DNA of 64,000 bases from Calditrichia bacterium (GTDB taxonomy: Bacteria; Calditrichota; Calditrichia; RBG-13-44-9; J075): the NCBI GenBank assembly GCA_028284445.1, contig JANQRS010000050.1:62001-126000 (forward strand). Reading direction: 5' to 3'. Numbering within the stretch: position 1 is the first letter of the stretch; each line of letters opens with the position of its first letter. Positions 47,023-56,152 of the stretch are shown in pieces. Both the position numbers and the translations under genes were made by a program. The notes below the pieces were generated by a model. It searched no databases, was not told the origin of the DNA, and was given only the letters and a program-made list of their open reading frames with translations.

Positions 47023-48219
47023 TTAATCCCTTAAGGAGCAGGGGATGAGGGAGAAGAGAATGAGGGCGATGATGCCTAGCAGGGCGACTTTTTGGATGTA
47101 GCCGGCAATACGCTGGGAAGGATCGAGATCTTCTTCGTTGGCCACACGATACGATGCCGTTGAAGAGGAGCCTACAACTGCTGCATCGTAGTCGTCGAAT
47201 AAGTCGCTCTCCCCACTGCCCGCTGGGCCGCTGCCTTCAAACTTGGCTTGTATACGGTCGGACAAGGTATCGCTTTCCTGGGTATTTGCCGAGGTTGTAT
47301 GATGCGTTGAGGGCTTTTGAGATTGGATCGGCACCGGCAGTGTTTCTTCATCGGCCTGTGTAATGTCGTCTTCTACGCTGACGGTCGTCTCATCACTGGT
47401 TAGAAACTTACCGAGAACCACTGTAATGTTATCATTGCCGCCGCGGTCGTTGGCCAGATCCACCATTTGATTACAGGCCTCGCGCAGACTATCGCTTTTC
47501 AAAACAATATCTTTCATTTCATCGTTCTTTACCAAGCCGGAGAGCCCATCGCTGCAGAGCAGGATATGATCACCTGCCATTGCCGTAAAGGTGCTGATGA
47601 CGACATTCAGGTCCTGCTGGTTGCCCAGCGCCTGCAGGATGACATTCCGTCGCGGGTGAACCGCCGCTTCTTCTTCAGTGATTTTCCCGGACTCGACGAG
47701 TTGCATAACAAACGACTGATCCTTTGTAATCTGCCCGATGGTGTTTTCACGAATCAGGTAGGCGCGGCTATCGCCGATTTGCCCGACAAATACCTTGTCG
47801 GAGAGAATGCCGGCAGTGGTTGCTGTGGCGCCCATACCGCGCATCTCCGGGTTTTTGATACCGTGTTCCGTAATGACATCGTTTGCGGCTTTGAGGGCTT
47901 CAACCAATCGGTTTTGATATTCTGTTTCGCTGGGGGCTTGCCGAAATGGCATTTGTTCGAGGGTGGTGATGACGGCTAATTCGCTGGCGACTTCACCGGC
48001 TGCCGCTCCGCCCATTCCATCTGACACCATCAAGGTTAATCCACGGCCGCTCAGGGCATATTCACGGATATCCGGTAGCTCATCAAGATCCTTGCTGACA
48101 GTATCCACAGCCAGGAAATTGTCTTCATTACCCTGGCGTGCCTTTCCAACATGTGTTTGGGCATAAACCCTTATCGCAATAGCTTTCTGCGATGATCCAC
48201 TGTCTTTTTGCTTTCCCAA
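47023..48219 (-). CDS. PP2C-type Ser/Thr protein phosphatase with C-terminal membrane anchor
   Basis: A 398-residue phosphatase of the Stp/PrpC type. Metal-binding motifs are RQGNEDNFL, MVSDGMGGAAAGEVAS, GDSRAYLIR, ILLCSDGLSG and GGNDNITVVL, all intact. A linker of about 110 residues follows, rich in Ser, Thr and Gln, and ends in a C-terminal TM helix (VALLGIIALILFSLIPC), an unusual tail-anchor arrangement that places the enzyme at the membrane. The start is a TTG with AGGA five bases upstream. No Ser/Thr kinase gene is nearby. Confidence 0.92.
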   Translation of the reverse strand: MGKQKDSGSSQKAIAIRVYAQTHVGKARQGNEDNFLAVDTVSKDLDELPDIREYALSGRGLTLMVSDGMGGAAAGEVASELAVITTLEQMPFRQAPSETEYQNRLVEALKAANDVITEHGIKNPEMRGMGATATTAGILSDKVFVGQIGDSRAYLIRENTIGQITKDQSFVMQLVESGKITEEEAAVHPRRNVILQALGNQQDLNVVISTFTAMAGDHILLCSDGLSGLVKNDEMKDIVLKSDSLREACNQMVDLANDRGGNDNITVVLGKFLTSDETTVSVEDDITQADEETLPVPIQSQKPSTHHTTSANTQESDTLSDRIQAKFEGSGPAGSGESDLFDDYDAAVVGSSSTASYRVANEEDLDPSQRIAGYIQKVALLGIIALILFSLIPCSLRD

Positions 48220-48575
48220 AAGAATCCTGTATAGCCGTTAAAAATGAATACTCGTTATAAACACTCGTTCATTCGGTGTTAACATTGCGTTAAATATCGA
48301 TGAAATTTAAGCGCCCGCGTTGTGAGAAAAGTTGACCTAAATTACAAAAGGTATCGATACTAACAAAGTAAAATTCCGATAATTAGAATACCAATATCTG
48401 CACTTTATCCCTCCGTTTTTGCCGAAAAGAAAGTGCAGAAAAGCGCGCTATAACCAACGCATCGTCCCGGACTTAAACACTCCATCGGTCTAATTATATA
48501 CGGAAAGAACATATAAAAAATTGATCCGGCGCGCATCTTAAAAAAAATATCGCGCCGGATTGCGAAAAAATGTGC
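48220..48575. other. AT-rich intergenic region between the PP2C and YfcC genes
   Basis: 356 bp without a supported gene. The right end carries the terminator of the YfcC gene; the left end should carry the promoter of the PP2C gene. A GTATCGATAC palindrome lies near 48350. Confidence 0.5.
48516..48560 (-). terminator. Terminator of the YfcC-family gene
   Basis: On the minus strand ATCCGGCGCG (48560-48551) and CGCGCCGGAT (48533-48524) are perfect 10-bp arms, followed after CAA by a run of six T. The distance to the gene's stop codon is about 16 bp. Confidence 0.75.
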
Positions 48576-50036
48576 TTACCAGGCCCAAACACCGGGGAAA
48601 ATCACTGATATAAACAGAAATATGGCTGAAATGGCCATAAGTTGGAGGAAGAGTGGAAACATGAAGCGCAGCCAGGTAGTATAGGGCACTTCACCGAGGC
48701 TGAGAATTGCCATCAATACGCCGGAGGTGGGAACGATAGTGTTTGAGAACCCATCACCGCAAGTAAAGGCAAATACCGCGGTTTCCCGGCGCAGTTGTAA
48801 CAAGTCGGCAAGCGGGGCCATGATTGGCATGGTAACCGCTGCCTGGCCGGAGCCGGAAGGAATCAGAAAATTTAGGATTGATTGAAATACGAGCATGCCA
48901 CCGGCTGCGATATAGTTAGGCACCTGCTGCAAGGTTGAAGCCGCGTAATAGATGATGGTGTCCATAATCATTCCGTCCTGCAAAACCACCTCGATGCCGC
49001 GTGCAAAGCCAACAACCAGGGCGGCCACCACCATTTCTTCCATGCCCTTTACGAAGGCCGCTGCGGCCTTATTCCAGGTCATACCGGAGATGAGTACAGC
49101 CACGATGCCGATCAGGAGAAAGCCGCCGCCCATTTCGGCCATCCACCAACCGAGATTTTGAATCGACCAGAGAATGCCGCTGAAGATTACCACGCCCATA
49201 ACCACGATTGCCAGATGTTTGGATTCCAGCTCGGTTTTTTCATAGTCATAACGGGAGATATCAAAGTCATCACCGGCCATTAGCGATGCCGATGGGTCTT
49301 TGCGAATTTTATTGCCATAGCGGAGCAGGTAGAAAACAGCTGCTCCCCAGACAAAGATGAAAAAGACGCTGCGGAAAGGGACGTCTGCATTGAGCGGCAG
49401 TTCGGCAATCCCCTGGGCGATGGTGACCGTGAATGGATTGAGTGTGGCGGCTGCAAAGCCGACGTCGGCTGCCAGGATAACGATTGCCACGCCATAGAGG
49501 CGGTCGTATCCCAATTCTTTCGAGACAATCAGGAAGAGTGGTACCAGCGGGATAAATTCCTCGCCCATTCCCAGTGTCGATCCACCCACCGCCAGCAGGA
49601 ACATCAAAAAGACCGTGAGCCAGCCGGCGGCCCCGCCAAAAATATCAATCAGCTTTTGAATGATCGCAGCAACTGTGCCGGTTGCTTGCAGAATGCCGAG
49701 TACCCCGCCAATCAGAAAGATAAAGAAGATGATATCTGCCGATTTCTCCATGCCGCGGGGGATGGCGCTGAGGAATTCCTGAATGCTGACCGGGGTGGCA
49801 TTACCGGCTTCGGCTTCCTGGGCCAATATCAGACCGCTCGCAGAGATCTGCTTCGGTGCGTTTGTGAAGGTGCCCGGTTTAATCACGTCGCGAGTGAGTC
49901 CGGCAACCGTCTTGGTTTCCCGCTCATATTGTCCGCTGGGAAGGATGTATGTTAGCAGGCTACACGCCAGTACCACAGCTGTTAAGAGCACAAAAACATG
50001 GGGAATCTTGATCTTTTCAAAAAGCGATGTATTCAT
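48576..50036 (-). CDS. YfcC family integral membrane transporter
   Basis: A 486-residue protein with about twelve TM helices. The N-terminus (IPHVFVLLTAVVLACSLLTYILPSG) and internal EEFIPLVPLFLIVSKELGYD and IPSGSGQAAVTMPIMAPLADLL are typical of the YfcC/ArcD-like superfamily related to the C4-dicarboxylate DcuC carriers. Substrate is not established; amino acids, peptides or dicarboxylates are plausible. GGAGA precedes the ATG by six bases. It is monocistronic with its own terminator. Confidence 0.92.
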   Translation of the reverse strand: MNTSLFEKIKIPHVFVLLTAVVLACSLLTYILPSGQYERETKTVAGLTRDVIKPGTFTNAPKQISASGLILAQEAEAGNATPVSIQEFLSAIPRGMEKSADIIFFIFLIGGVLGILQATGTVAAIIQKLIDIFGGAAGWLTVFLMFLLAVGGSTLGMGEEFIPLVPLFLIVSKELGYDRLYGVAIVILAADVGFAAATLNPFTVTIAQGIAELPLNADVPFRSVFFIFVWGAAVFYLLRYGNKIRKDPSASLMAGDDFDISRYDYEKTELESKHLAIVVMGVVIFSGILWSIQNLGWWMAEMGGGFLLIGIVAVLISGMTWNKAAAAFVKGMEEMVVAALVVGFARGIEVVLQDGMIMDTIIYYAASTLQQVPNYIAAGGMLVFQSILNFLIPSGSGQAAVTMPIMAPLADLLQLRRETAVFAFTCGDGFSNTIVPTSGVLMAILSLGEVPYTTWLRFMFPLFLQLMAISAIFLFISVIFPGVWAW

Positions 50037-50694
50037 GAGATCTCCGCAGGTATGAAATTCAGCTGGAAGCTACGACAGTCAGCGAAAATTGTCAATGGGG
50101 CAGGGAATATGAGGAAATTGAACAGTGTTCGAGAATTTCGCGACAGTCTTCTCTCTTACTACATAGAAGGCGTTAAAGCGGTAAGACGTCGAGACGTGAA
50201 AGCGTAGGCACGGAATGATGGAATGATGGAATGATGGAATGATGGAATGATGGAATGATGGAAGCTGCTGCGCAAGGCACTTCAAAGCAAGTTCTTTTCC
50301 AATATTCCAGTATTCCAATACTCCAACATTCCACTCTGCTGGCGGTCCGAGATTGCAGTTTTTTCACACCTTATGTGTGAATTAAATCATGAAAACGACG
50401 GCACAAGCTAAATCCCGCAAAGGACCGTTGATGTCCGCTAAGTTCTTTGAAAATAATTGTTTATAATGTTTTTGCAACTGCCGAACGCTGTTCAATCGCT
50501 AAAAAATGCAAATATACAGCCGCTAAAATGGCTAAATTTTGCGAGTGTAAACAACTGTTTCCTTTGAGTTTGAAGTGGTTTTAAAAATTGGATTAATTAA
50601 CTAAGTGCGCCAAAACAGATTCATCTTAATGTATACTCTTACCTTTTGGCAACGACTAACGAGAACCATTTTTACAAACAGATAGAGAAGTATC
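50037..50694. other. 658-bp gene desert at the left edge of the accessory island
   Basis: No supported gene. It contains the GGAATGAT tandem repeat (50212-50271), a run of ATTCCA-type units (50284-50335: ATATTCCAG, TATTCCAAT, ACTCCAAC, ATTCCAC) and AT-rich DNA that may carry the promoter of the small gene at 50695. A short frame at 50107-50207 (MRKLNSVREFRDSLLSYYIE) is not convincing. Confidence 0.5.
50212..50271. repeat. Tandem repeat, GGAATGAT x 7
   Basis: Seven perfect head-to-tail copies of the 8-mer GGAATGAT (50212-50267), then a partial GGAA. The period is not a multiple of three and no gene spans it. Such an array can change copy number by slippage. Confidence 0.97.
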
Positions 50695-50895
50695 ATGATT
50701 AGACCCCGTTTTATAAGTGAAGACCTGTTTGCCTTTTTGAACGGCATGGATCAAGACACGATGAACAATATGTTTTCAGCAGTACCGGCAATTCTGGCGC
50801 ACAATCCGGAATTGACCCCGCGAGAAGCGCAGGCTGCCCTGATGTTCTGGCATCAGACCCAGATCCCAACTGAAGTATTGGTCGTAACCCCATAG
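50695..50895 (+). CDS. Small hypothetical protein, 66 residues
   Basis: A 66-residue frame (MIRPRFISEDLFAFLNGMDQ...) with balanced amino-acid composition, an amphipathic helix-rich outline and a plausible AGAGAAG sequence upstream. A hairpin (CTGTTCCT/AGGAACAG, 50900-50923) begins five bases after the stop. I do not recognise it. It is the first plus-strand frame of the island and could be a small regulator or a chance frame. Confidence 0.45.
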   Translation: MIRPRFISEDLFAFLNGMDQDTMNNMFSAVPAILAHNPELTPREAQAALMFWHQTQIPTEVLVVTP

Positions 50896-51361
50896 CGAAC
50901 TGTTCCTACGTCTCCAGGAACAGAACGTCATAACATAAAAAAGTAGTACACCTCTACCGGGAGGTCTTCTATATCGATCTCCCACTCTGTTCTTTTCTGT
51001 GTTGTGCGCGCCTCCTCAAGGATGAGGTGCAGCACGACTTTCTTGTCTTGAGATTACTCCCAAAATTGAATGAAATGCGAATAGTGATAGGCGTTGCGCT
51101 ATGAAAGGGCGCCCAAGCTGCCTTAGCTGCGTTTGTCATTGCCGAATGCTCGTATCGGGAATCCACTTATGTCAGCTTTGGATAACCACCTGACAGCTAT
51201 TTAGCATGTTAGTCTAAATGCCTCCTTACGAACTTGCAAGCAGCCGCTCGTGCCTCTATATTGCCATTGATGGCCAGGTTTTGCAATTGCAAACCCGGCC
51301 CAATTCAACTCACCGTTTCTTGAACACTGTTTGTTAGGCTGTTTGCGCAACATGCATTTAG
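50896..51361. other. Intergenic region with a short hairpin, no gene seen
   Basis: Noncoding in all frames by inspection. CTGTTCCT (50900-50907) and AGGAACAG (50916-50923) form an 8-bp hairpin just after the small gene, without a T-run. The remainder shows scattered short inverted repeats and looks like decayed DNA. Confidence 0.45.
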
Positions 51362-51628
51362 ATGTTAGCAGCCATACTTGGTTTTGCGTGCGGCATTTGC
51401 GCACTACAGCACCTGAGAATAGATATGCCTGGCATTTTAATGTGCCTGGACAATTTTATGCCGGAGGAGTCAGCTGTTAAGATCTGGCACAGGATGTTTG
51501 CCAGGGCGGAAGAAGAGTTTGTGGTAAGGGTTGGAGAGCAGTGCGAGCATCGGTTTGTGAGAATTGTGCCACGGGTGTTGCCTATCAAAGGGAGGTGGTT
51601 GCAGTGCTGGCGGACGGAAGTGAGCTGA
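51362..51628 (+). pseudogene. Island module, copy A (longest open copy)
   Basis: An 88-codon frame whose last 47 codons (from 51485) read WHRMFARAEEEFVVRVGEQ, CEHRFVRIVPRVLPIKGR, WLQCWRTEVS. The same peptide recurs, degraded to different extents, at 56340, 57730, 52425 and 60980. Most A-versus-B differences are at third codon positions or are synonymous, so the module descends from a protein-coding sequence on this strand. The first 40 codons are unique to this copy and no ribosome binding site is seen, so whether it is expressed is doubtful. The family is unrecognised. Confidence 0.6.
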
Positions 51629-51712
51629 AGAACTCTGGGCCCAGATGTCTCATAAGTATTGTTAGGGTATCTGAAGACCTGAAAGTAGTATAGCTTTAAT
51701 ATTGGAGTTGGA

Positions 51713-52360
51713 TTGTCTAAAGATGACCGAAAGACCTGTCAAGCAACGACCAAGAGAGGACAAAAATGCAAAAATCCGGCTCGTCCTGGAACGGATTTTT
51801 GCCACAGCCACTCATCGATGCATAGCCCTAAAGTCAAATGGTATGCAAATTCGAAGGTGCACCTATTTGTAGCAGTGCTGAGTTTGGTGTTGGCGATCTA
51901 TCTTTTCCAAGTCGGACCCAGCAAAGACCTGCAAGAACACACTTATGAGATTACAGAAGAGATCAATGAAAATGTAAGATCCTTGATGGAAGAAACTGAT
52001 CGCTTTTGTAGAAATAATGAAGATCGGTTGATGTTGGATTATCCATTCGGCTACATTGTTTTCTTGTCAAATCATCAAGAGCAGATCCTCCCATACAAGA
52101 GCTTTCTAAAGGCTAACTACGTAGTTGATTGGTCCACAGCTTCTATTAAGCAGGAAGAGGGCTACTTTACTTTAAAGGTGCCGACAATGATGAGCAAGAA
52201 TGGAGTAATTTTCTCGTCGAGCAATCTAGTTATGGCCACCTATGAAACAACCAATTTGCCAGTTATGCGATTTGGAGAAGTAACGATCGTTTTGGAAGTT
52301 GTGGCGAAGGAACGCGACTACTTAGCAATAATTCTTGGATATCAAAGGACCAAGAAATAA
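51713..52360 (+). CDS. Zinc-knuckle membrane protein, family unrecognised
   Basis: A 215-residue protein. The N-terminus is a short zinc-binding module (CQATTKRGQKCKNPARPG then TDFCHSH; a Cx8Cx10CxxxH-like pattern), seen at the N-terminus of diverse bacterial proteins. A single TM helix (HLFVAVLSLVLAIYLFQV, about residues 49-66) and a helix-plus-beta extracytoplasmic or soluble domain of about 145 residues follow. The start is TTG with TTGGAG seven bases upstream. It lies between island module copies A and D. Function unknown. Confidence 0.75.
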   Translation: MSKDDRKTCQATTKRGQKCKNPARPGTDFCHSHSSMHSPKVKWYANSKVHLFVAVLSLVLAIYLFQVGPSKDLQEHTYEITEEINENVRSLMEETDRFCRNNEDRLMLDYPFGYIVFLSNHQEQILPYKSFLKANYVVDWSTASIKQEEGYFTLKVPTMMSKNGVIFSSSNLVMATYETTNLPVMRFGEVTIVLEVVAKERDYLAIILGYQRTKK

Positions 52361-52424
52361 GCCTTCGGTAATCACGCAAGTTGAAAGGTGACTTTTCCTT
52401 TCCTCGGAATTGAACGAATCGCTA

Positions 52425-52478
52425 ATTAAGGGCGGGTGGTTGCAGTGTTGGAGGACAGAGGTGGGCGGAGAAACTTAG
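52425..52478 (+). pseudogene. Island module, copy D (short)
   Basis: Codons 52425-52478 read IKGGWLQCWRTEVGGET and stop, matching the C-terminal half of copy A (IKGRWLQCWRTEV). Upstream similarity is lost. It lies 64 bp after the zinc-knuckle gene. Confidence 0.7.
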
Positions 52479-52565
52479 TCCGAGATCGAATTTGGCTAAC
52501 TGTGTTTGTTGGTCATTGGGTGATTACTAGGGAATAGGCCAAATCCTTTTGGCGAGAGGGAGAGA

Positions 52566-53249
52566 ATGAAGAGTCTAATGGTCTTGTTAATTGTGTTAAG
52601 CACATTATCCTGCTATGCGCAAACAAAGCAAGCCGTCGTGGAGTCTCCTCAACGAAATCCGGATTCATTATTGTCGAATCAAGAGCCTGTCAAAGCGATT
52701 GATCAGCCTGCGATGGAGGGTCGGCATTGGCTTGAATATGTGACCGCATTTGGAGCAGTAGCGACACCTATCTTTGTTCTTCTCTTAACTGGAGTCGGTT
52801 GGCGATTGCGCCAGAAATTTGAGCGTCAGTTAGAACTTGAAGACAAGCTTAGAAGTGATCGTATTGAAATCTACAACAAGATTCTTGAGCCTTTTATAGT
52901 TCTATTCATTTCAGATGAAGCATGGAAGCAAAATAAAAAAAATAGAAACACAGACAAGGTGGCTTATGCAAAACAAATCTTATTTTCGCTTGATTATCGG
53001 ATCGCTGCTTTTATGATGTCTTTAATAGGATCAGATGAAGTTGTGACAGCTTATAATGATTTATTTCAATACTTTTACCAAAATGACCAATCAGTTGAAA
53101 GTTCACCCGCTTCGTCCAAAGAAATGTTGAAATTGCTGGGAAATTTCTTACTTGAAGTGAGGCGAAGTATGGGGAATGAAGCTACAAAGCTAAAATGGTT
53201 GGACATGCTTGAGTGGTGGCTCAAAGAAGCTCGTGCATTCCGTGACTAA
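52566..53249 (+). CDS. Hypothetical membrane protein with signal peptide and cytosolic helical domain
   Basis: A 227-residue protein with an N-terminal signal sequence (MVLLIVLSTLSCYAQ), a short periplasmic linker, a TM helix (YVTAFGAVATPIFVLLLTGV, about 59-78) and a C-terminal helical domain (KLRSDRIEIYNKILEPFIVLF, LLGNFLLEVRRSMGNEATKLK). The architecture recalls membrane-anchored helical proteins of unknown function seen in phage-defence and mobile islands, but no family is recognised. GAGAGGGAGAG precedes the ATG. Confidence 0.75.
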   Translation: MKSLMVLLIVLSTLSCYAQTKQAVVESPQRNPDSLLSNQEPVKAIDQPAMEGRHWLEYVTAFGAVATPIFVLLLTGVGWRLRQKFERQLELEDKLRSDRIEIYNKILEPFIVLFISDEAWKQNKKNRNTDKVAYAKQILFSLDYRIAAFMMSLIGSDEVVTAYNDLFQYFYQNDQSVESSPASSKEMLKLLGNFLLEVRRSMGNEATKLKWLDMLEWWLKEARAFRD

Positions 53250-53533
53250 GAAATCTATTTGATCAATCGGCTCCATCCTTGAAATAGCAGTAAAGAGATC
53301 TGTGGTTCGAATTTAGCTGAGCTTATCTGCTAGCCACAACCGCACCATTTCTCCTCCCTCATCCTATCCTGTCTCGGCGAGGTCGCTGCCTACGGCTTCA
53401 TATCATTCATGATCGTAATCGAGGTAGCCAAATTGTTGATTTTGGTCACGCTCCACGCTTTAGTCTGTCGCGATACTGCATAGGCAAAACCTCCCCAAAT
53501 CATTTAAGATTCTCAAAACTGCAAGGTTGAATT

Positions 53534-54763
53534 ATGGATTTCGTCGTAATTTTTTGGGTAATCTGTGGAGCGTTGAGTGCTATAATTGCCTCAAACAAGG
53601 GGAATTCTGGTTGTGCTTGGTTCTTCATCGGTTTTTTATTGGGCCCTTTTGGGTTGATTTTTTCCTTTGCGGCCAAACCTAAACAAGATGTCATTGAGCA
53701 GAAGGCTGTCGAAACCGGCGGAATGAAGAAATGCCCATATTGTGCGGAACTGATCAAAGCTGAAGCCATCAAGTGTCGATATTGCGCTGAAAATCTCAAA
53801 GATGTTAAAGCTGCAGATGTGAGGCTGCCTCCTCCGCCTACAGTCGACCGACCGATTTCCACCAAAGTCAACAGACCAACAGGTCGAGAATCGTCATCAA
53901 CGAATTGGTCAAGCCTCATAGGGGTCGTAGGATTACTGATTCTGATCATCAGTGTCGTCTATTTTGCCAGAACAGATACGAAAGAACAGAGGCTTTTGGC
54001 AAATGTCAACACAGTCCACTACACTGACAGCCTGGCAATCCGAATAGCCTTTAACAGTGTCAACATCAGATCTGGAAGAGGTGTGAATTATCCAGTTGTG
54101 GCAAAGCTCGCCGGATTAGACGAAGTCAAGGTTGATAGCCTGCAGGGAAGTTGGCTTGTTGTCTACAAGGATACCTCTAGGCTTGGATATGCATTTTCTG
54201 AACTCCTTAAGGAAACTGGTGATCCGGCAGTTTTCCAGGAAAGAGAACGGCGCCGCAAAGAAGCTGAGAAAAGAATTGAGAGAGAAAAACAGGCAAAGCT
54301 TAAGTCGATCAAAAAACTCAAGAAAGAGTATGATGATGTTGCCGGCGTTACGCGCTATTTCAATCCCTATTTTACACACTATGTAAATCGAAATTTGACA
54401 TCAATTTACATCGCACAAATTGGATCGAATCCATACTTGTATCTTAGAATGTCTTATCATGGAGATAATTGGATTTTTTTTGAGAAGGCCTACCTGTCTT
54501 ATGACGGGAGAACCGAGCAAATCATCTTCAATAAATTCAAGGATAAAGAAACAGAGAATGAAGGCGGCACCGTTTGGGAGTGGATATCTATCTCGGTTTC
54601 TGATGATTTGAGAGAGTATTTGAGGGATTTTTCACAGTCAAAAAATGCAAAGATGAGGCTTTCTGGTAAATATACCGAAACTAGAAATTTGACATGGAAA
54701 GAGAGACAAGGCATTATTGATGTTTTGAATGCGTATGACGCACTCAAGGAAGGGGTGGAGTAG
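53534..54763 (+). CDS. Zinc-ribbon and SH3b domain membrane protein
   Basis: A 409-residue protein. It begins with two small hydrophobic helices (VVIFWVICGALSAIIAS; GCAWFFIGFLLGPFGLIFSF), then a double zinc ribbon CPYCAELIKAEAIKCRYC, a linker, a TM helix (LIGVVGLLILIISVVYF, about 135-152), a bacterial SH3 domain (NSVNIRSGRGVNYPVVAKL), a coiled coil (RERRRKEAEKRIEREKQ) and an unrecognised C-terminal domain of about 150 residues. SH3b domains usually contact cell wall or ligands outside the membrane. AAGG precedes the ATG. No coupled neighbour within 200 bp on either side. Confidence 0.8.
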   Translation: MDFVVIFWVICGALSAIIASNKGNSGCAWFFIGFLLGPFGLIFSFAAKPKQDVIEQKAVETGGMKKCPYCAELIKAEAIKCRYCAENLKDVKAADVRLPPPPTVDRPISTKVNRPTGRESSSTNWSSLIGVVGLLILIISVVYFARTDTKEQRLLANVNTVHYTDSLAIRIAFNSVNIRSGRGVNYPVVAKLAGLDEVKVDSLQGSWLVVYKDTSRLGYAFSELLKETGDPAVFQERERRRKEAEKRIEREKQAKLKSIKKLKKEYDDVAGVTRYFNPYFTHYVNRNLTSIYIAQIGSNPYLYLRMSYHGDNWIFFEKAYLSYDGRTEQIIFNKFKDKETENEGGTVWEWISISVSDDLREYLRDFSQSKNAKMRLSGKYTETRNLTWKERQGIIDVLNAYDALKEGVE

Positions 54764-54976
54764 CGGTTTCTGCGACGATGCTAGACGCTATCGATTAGGC
54801 GGCTTTCTCCAAACCGCGCAGCTTTTTTATTGACCCTCATCACCAGCCTTGCCCAAAAACATTCTTAATGATTACTAGCCACTGATGGCAACCTCCCCAG
54901 GAAAGAATTAAAACACCAAAGCTTAGAAACACATTTTATAGCAATTGCACATTTTCGTAGTAAATCGGAGAATTCA

Positions 54977-55531
54977 ATGTTCAGCAGAGAAGCATTTAAG
55001 GATTTGGATTATGTGCAAACAGGTAATAGTTGTGTGCTTGCGAGCTATGCTGCTGCGGCCTATCCATTTACCCGAAAAGATATTTATGACTATTTCGAGG
55101 ACTATTGTCGGCACTTTAAAATCGCCGTCTCTGGAAGCGATGCTGAATCCAAGTATTGTGAACACTTCCATAAGGAATATACTCGACGCGAAGTAAGTGG
55201 ATATCAAATAATTAAGGAACTGCACAGTTCATCAAAGGCCGCTTCCTTCATCAAAGCAAGGGAGAGCTTTGAACTGGAGGATTTCAATAATGCTGCGAAG
55301 AGAATAGACGAACTGAATAGAATTCTCAAGCGGGAAGAAGATAACCTAGTTAACGTTTTTATCGGCAAATCCGACCATGCAGCGTTCGAGATGCATTCCA
55401 TAACTATCGGGTACGACGATGATGGATTTTATTTCTATGATGTCAATTTCGGAGATGTGCAAAATTTGATAATGCCATTAGAAGAATGCGGCGAGATTGG
55501 AAGTACGTTCGTATTCCGCAAGAAGAACTAA
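54977..55531 (+). CDS. Papain/C39-like cysteine-peptidase-fold protein
   Basis: A 184-residue soluble protein. TGNSCVLASYAAAAY places Cys19 at the start of a helix, as in C39 and papain-like peptidases; EMHSITIGYDDDGFYFYD supplies the likely His140 and Asp155, in the order Cys-His-Asp expected of the fold. The middle is helical and charged. GGAG lies six bases before the ATG. The P-loop kinase-like gene starts 21 bp after its stop, so the two form a unit. The pair has no clear match to known systems in memory; a modifying enzyme or a toxin are possibilities. Confidence 0.72.
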   Translation: MFSREAFKDLDYVQTGNSCVLASYAAAAYPFTRKDIYDYFEDYCRHFKIAVSGSDAESKYCEHFHKEYTRREVSGYQIIKELHSSSKAASFIKARESFELEDFNNAAKRIDELNRILKREEDNLVNVFIGKSDHAAFEMHSITIGYDDDGFYFYDVNFGDVQNLIMPLEECGEIGSTFVFRKKN

Positions 55532-55552
55532 AAGTGATTGAGGTATTAACAA

Positions 55553-56092
55553 ATGCCTAAACTTACAATTGTTGTTGGCGTTGGAGGATCTGGAAAGTCA
55601 ACTCTATGCGAGCAATTGAAGGAAGAAAGCCAATCAGAAACTTTCGTTTTTAAAGATGCAACCCTCACTAAATCTGATTCGCGGCGAGCCGGTCATGAGT
55701 GTCTGGGTGAGATAGTTGCGCGACTTCTTGGGTGCGGACAGGACTGTCTAATTGACGAGCCACATCTTGCAAATCCGGACTTTCGTGAGGAGTTTAAGAG
55801 TTTTTGCGATAAGTTCCTTCCTGACGTAGAGCAGGAATGGATCTTCTTTGAAAAGGACGCACTTAATTGCATCAATAACCTTTATTACGACGCAGTCAAC
55901 AAGAATCGCATTGAGTCCGAACGCTTCAAGGCGGTTAAGAATCAATTGGAAGTCTATTCGGTACCATCTCCTGCGGGTTATTCCGGATTCAAAGTACAAC
56001 CTGTGTATAAGCAAGACAATCCCCGGTTCTCGGACTTAGCAGAAGCGCTGCATTGGCTCAACAGCAAGATTGACGAAAATGACAATCCCTAA
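55553..56092 (+). CDS. P-loop NTPase, kinase-like
   Basis: A 179-residue protein. Walker A is GVGGSGKST (residues 8-16) and CLIDEPHL is a plausible Walker B-like segment, followed by helices and a C-terminal AEALHWLN helix. The size and the single N-terminal P-loop suggest the polynucleotide/nucleotide-kinase or zeta-toxin-like group. GAGG precedes the ATG. It is probably co-transcribed with the cysteine-peptidase-like gene; an inhibitor, target or modifier relation between the two is inference. Confidence 0.78.
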   Translation: MPKLTIVVGVGGSGKSTLCEQLKEESQSETFVFKDATLTKSDSRRAGHECLGEIVARLLGCGQDCLIDEPHLANPDFREEFKSFCDKFLPDVEQEWIFFEKDALNCINNLYYDAVNKNRIESERFKAVKNQLEVYSVPSPAGYSGFKVQPVYKQDNPRFSDLAEALHWLNSKIDENDNP

Positions 56093-56152
56093 CGCTCTCT
56101 ATTGTACACATTTTCTAAAATAACTGTTATTAACGCTTAAAAGTTCACCCCC

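Noticed and set aside
50107..50207. Possible start of a four-helix-bundle (23S insertion) protein, VREFRD
   Set aside because: Only six residues resemble that family, and the rest of the frame does not continue the fold.
50212..50271. CRISPR array
   Set aside because: The repeat unit is 8 bp, head to tail, with no spacers and no cas genes in the window.
53285..53330. tRNA-like GGTTCGAAT sequence
   Set aside because: Only the T-loop-like motif is present; no acceptor, D or anticodon stem can be drawn around it.
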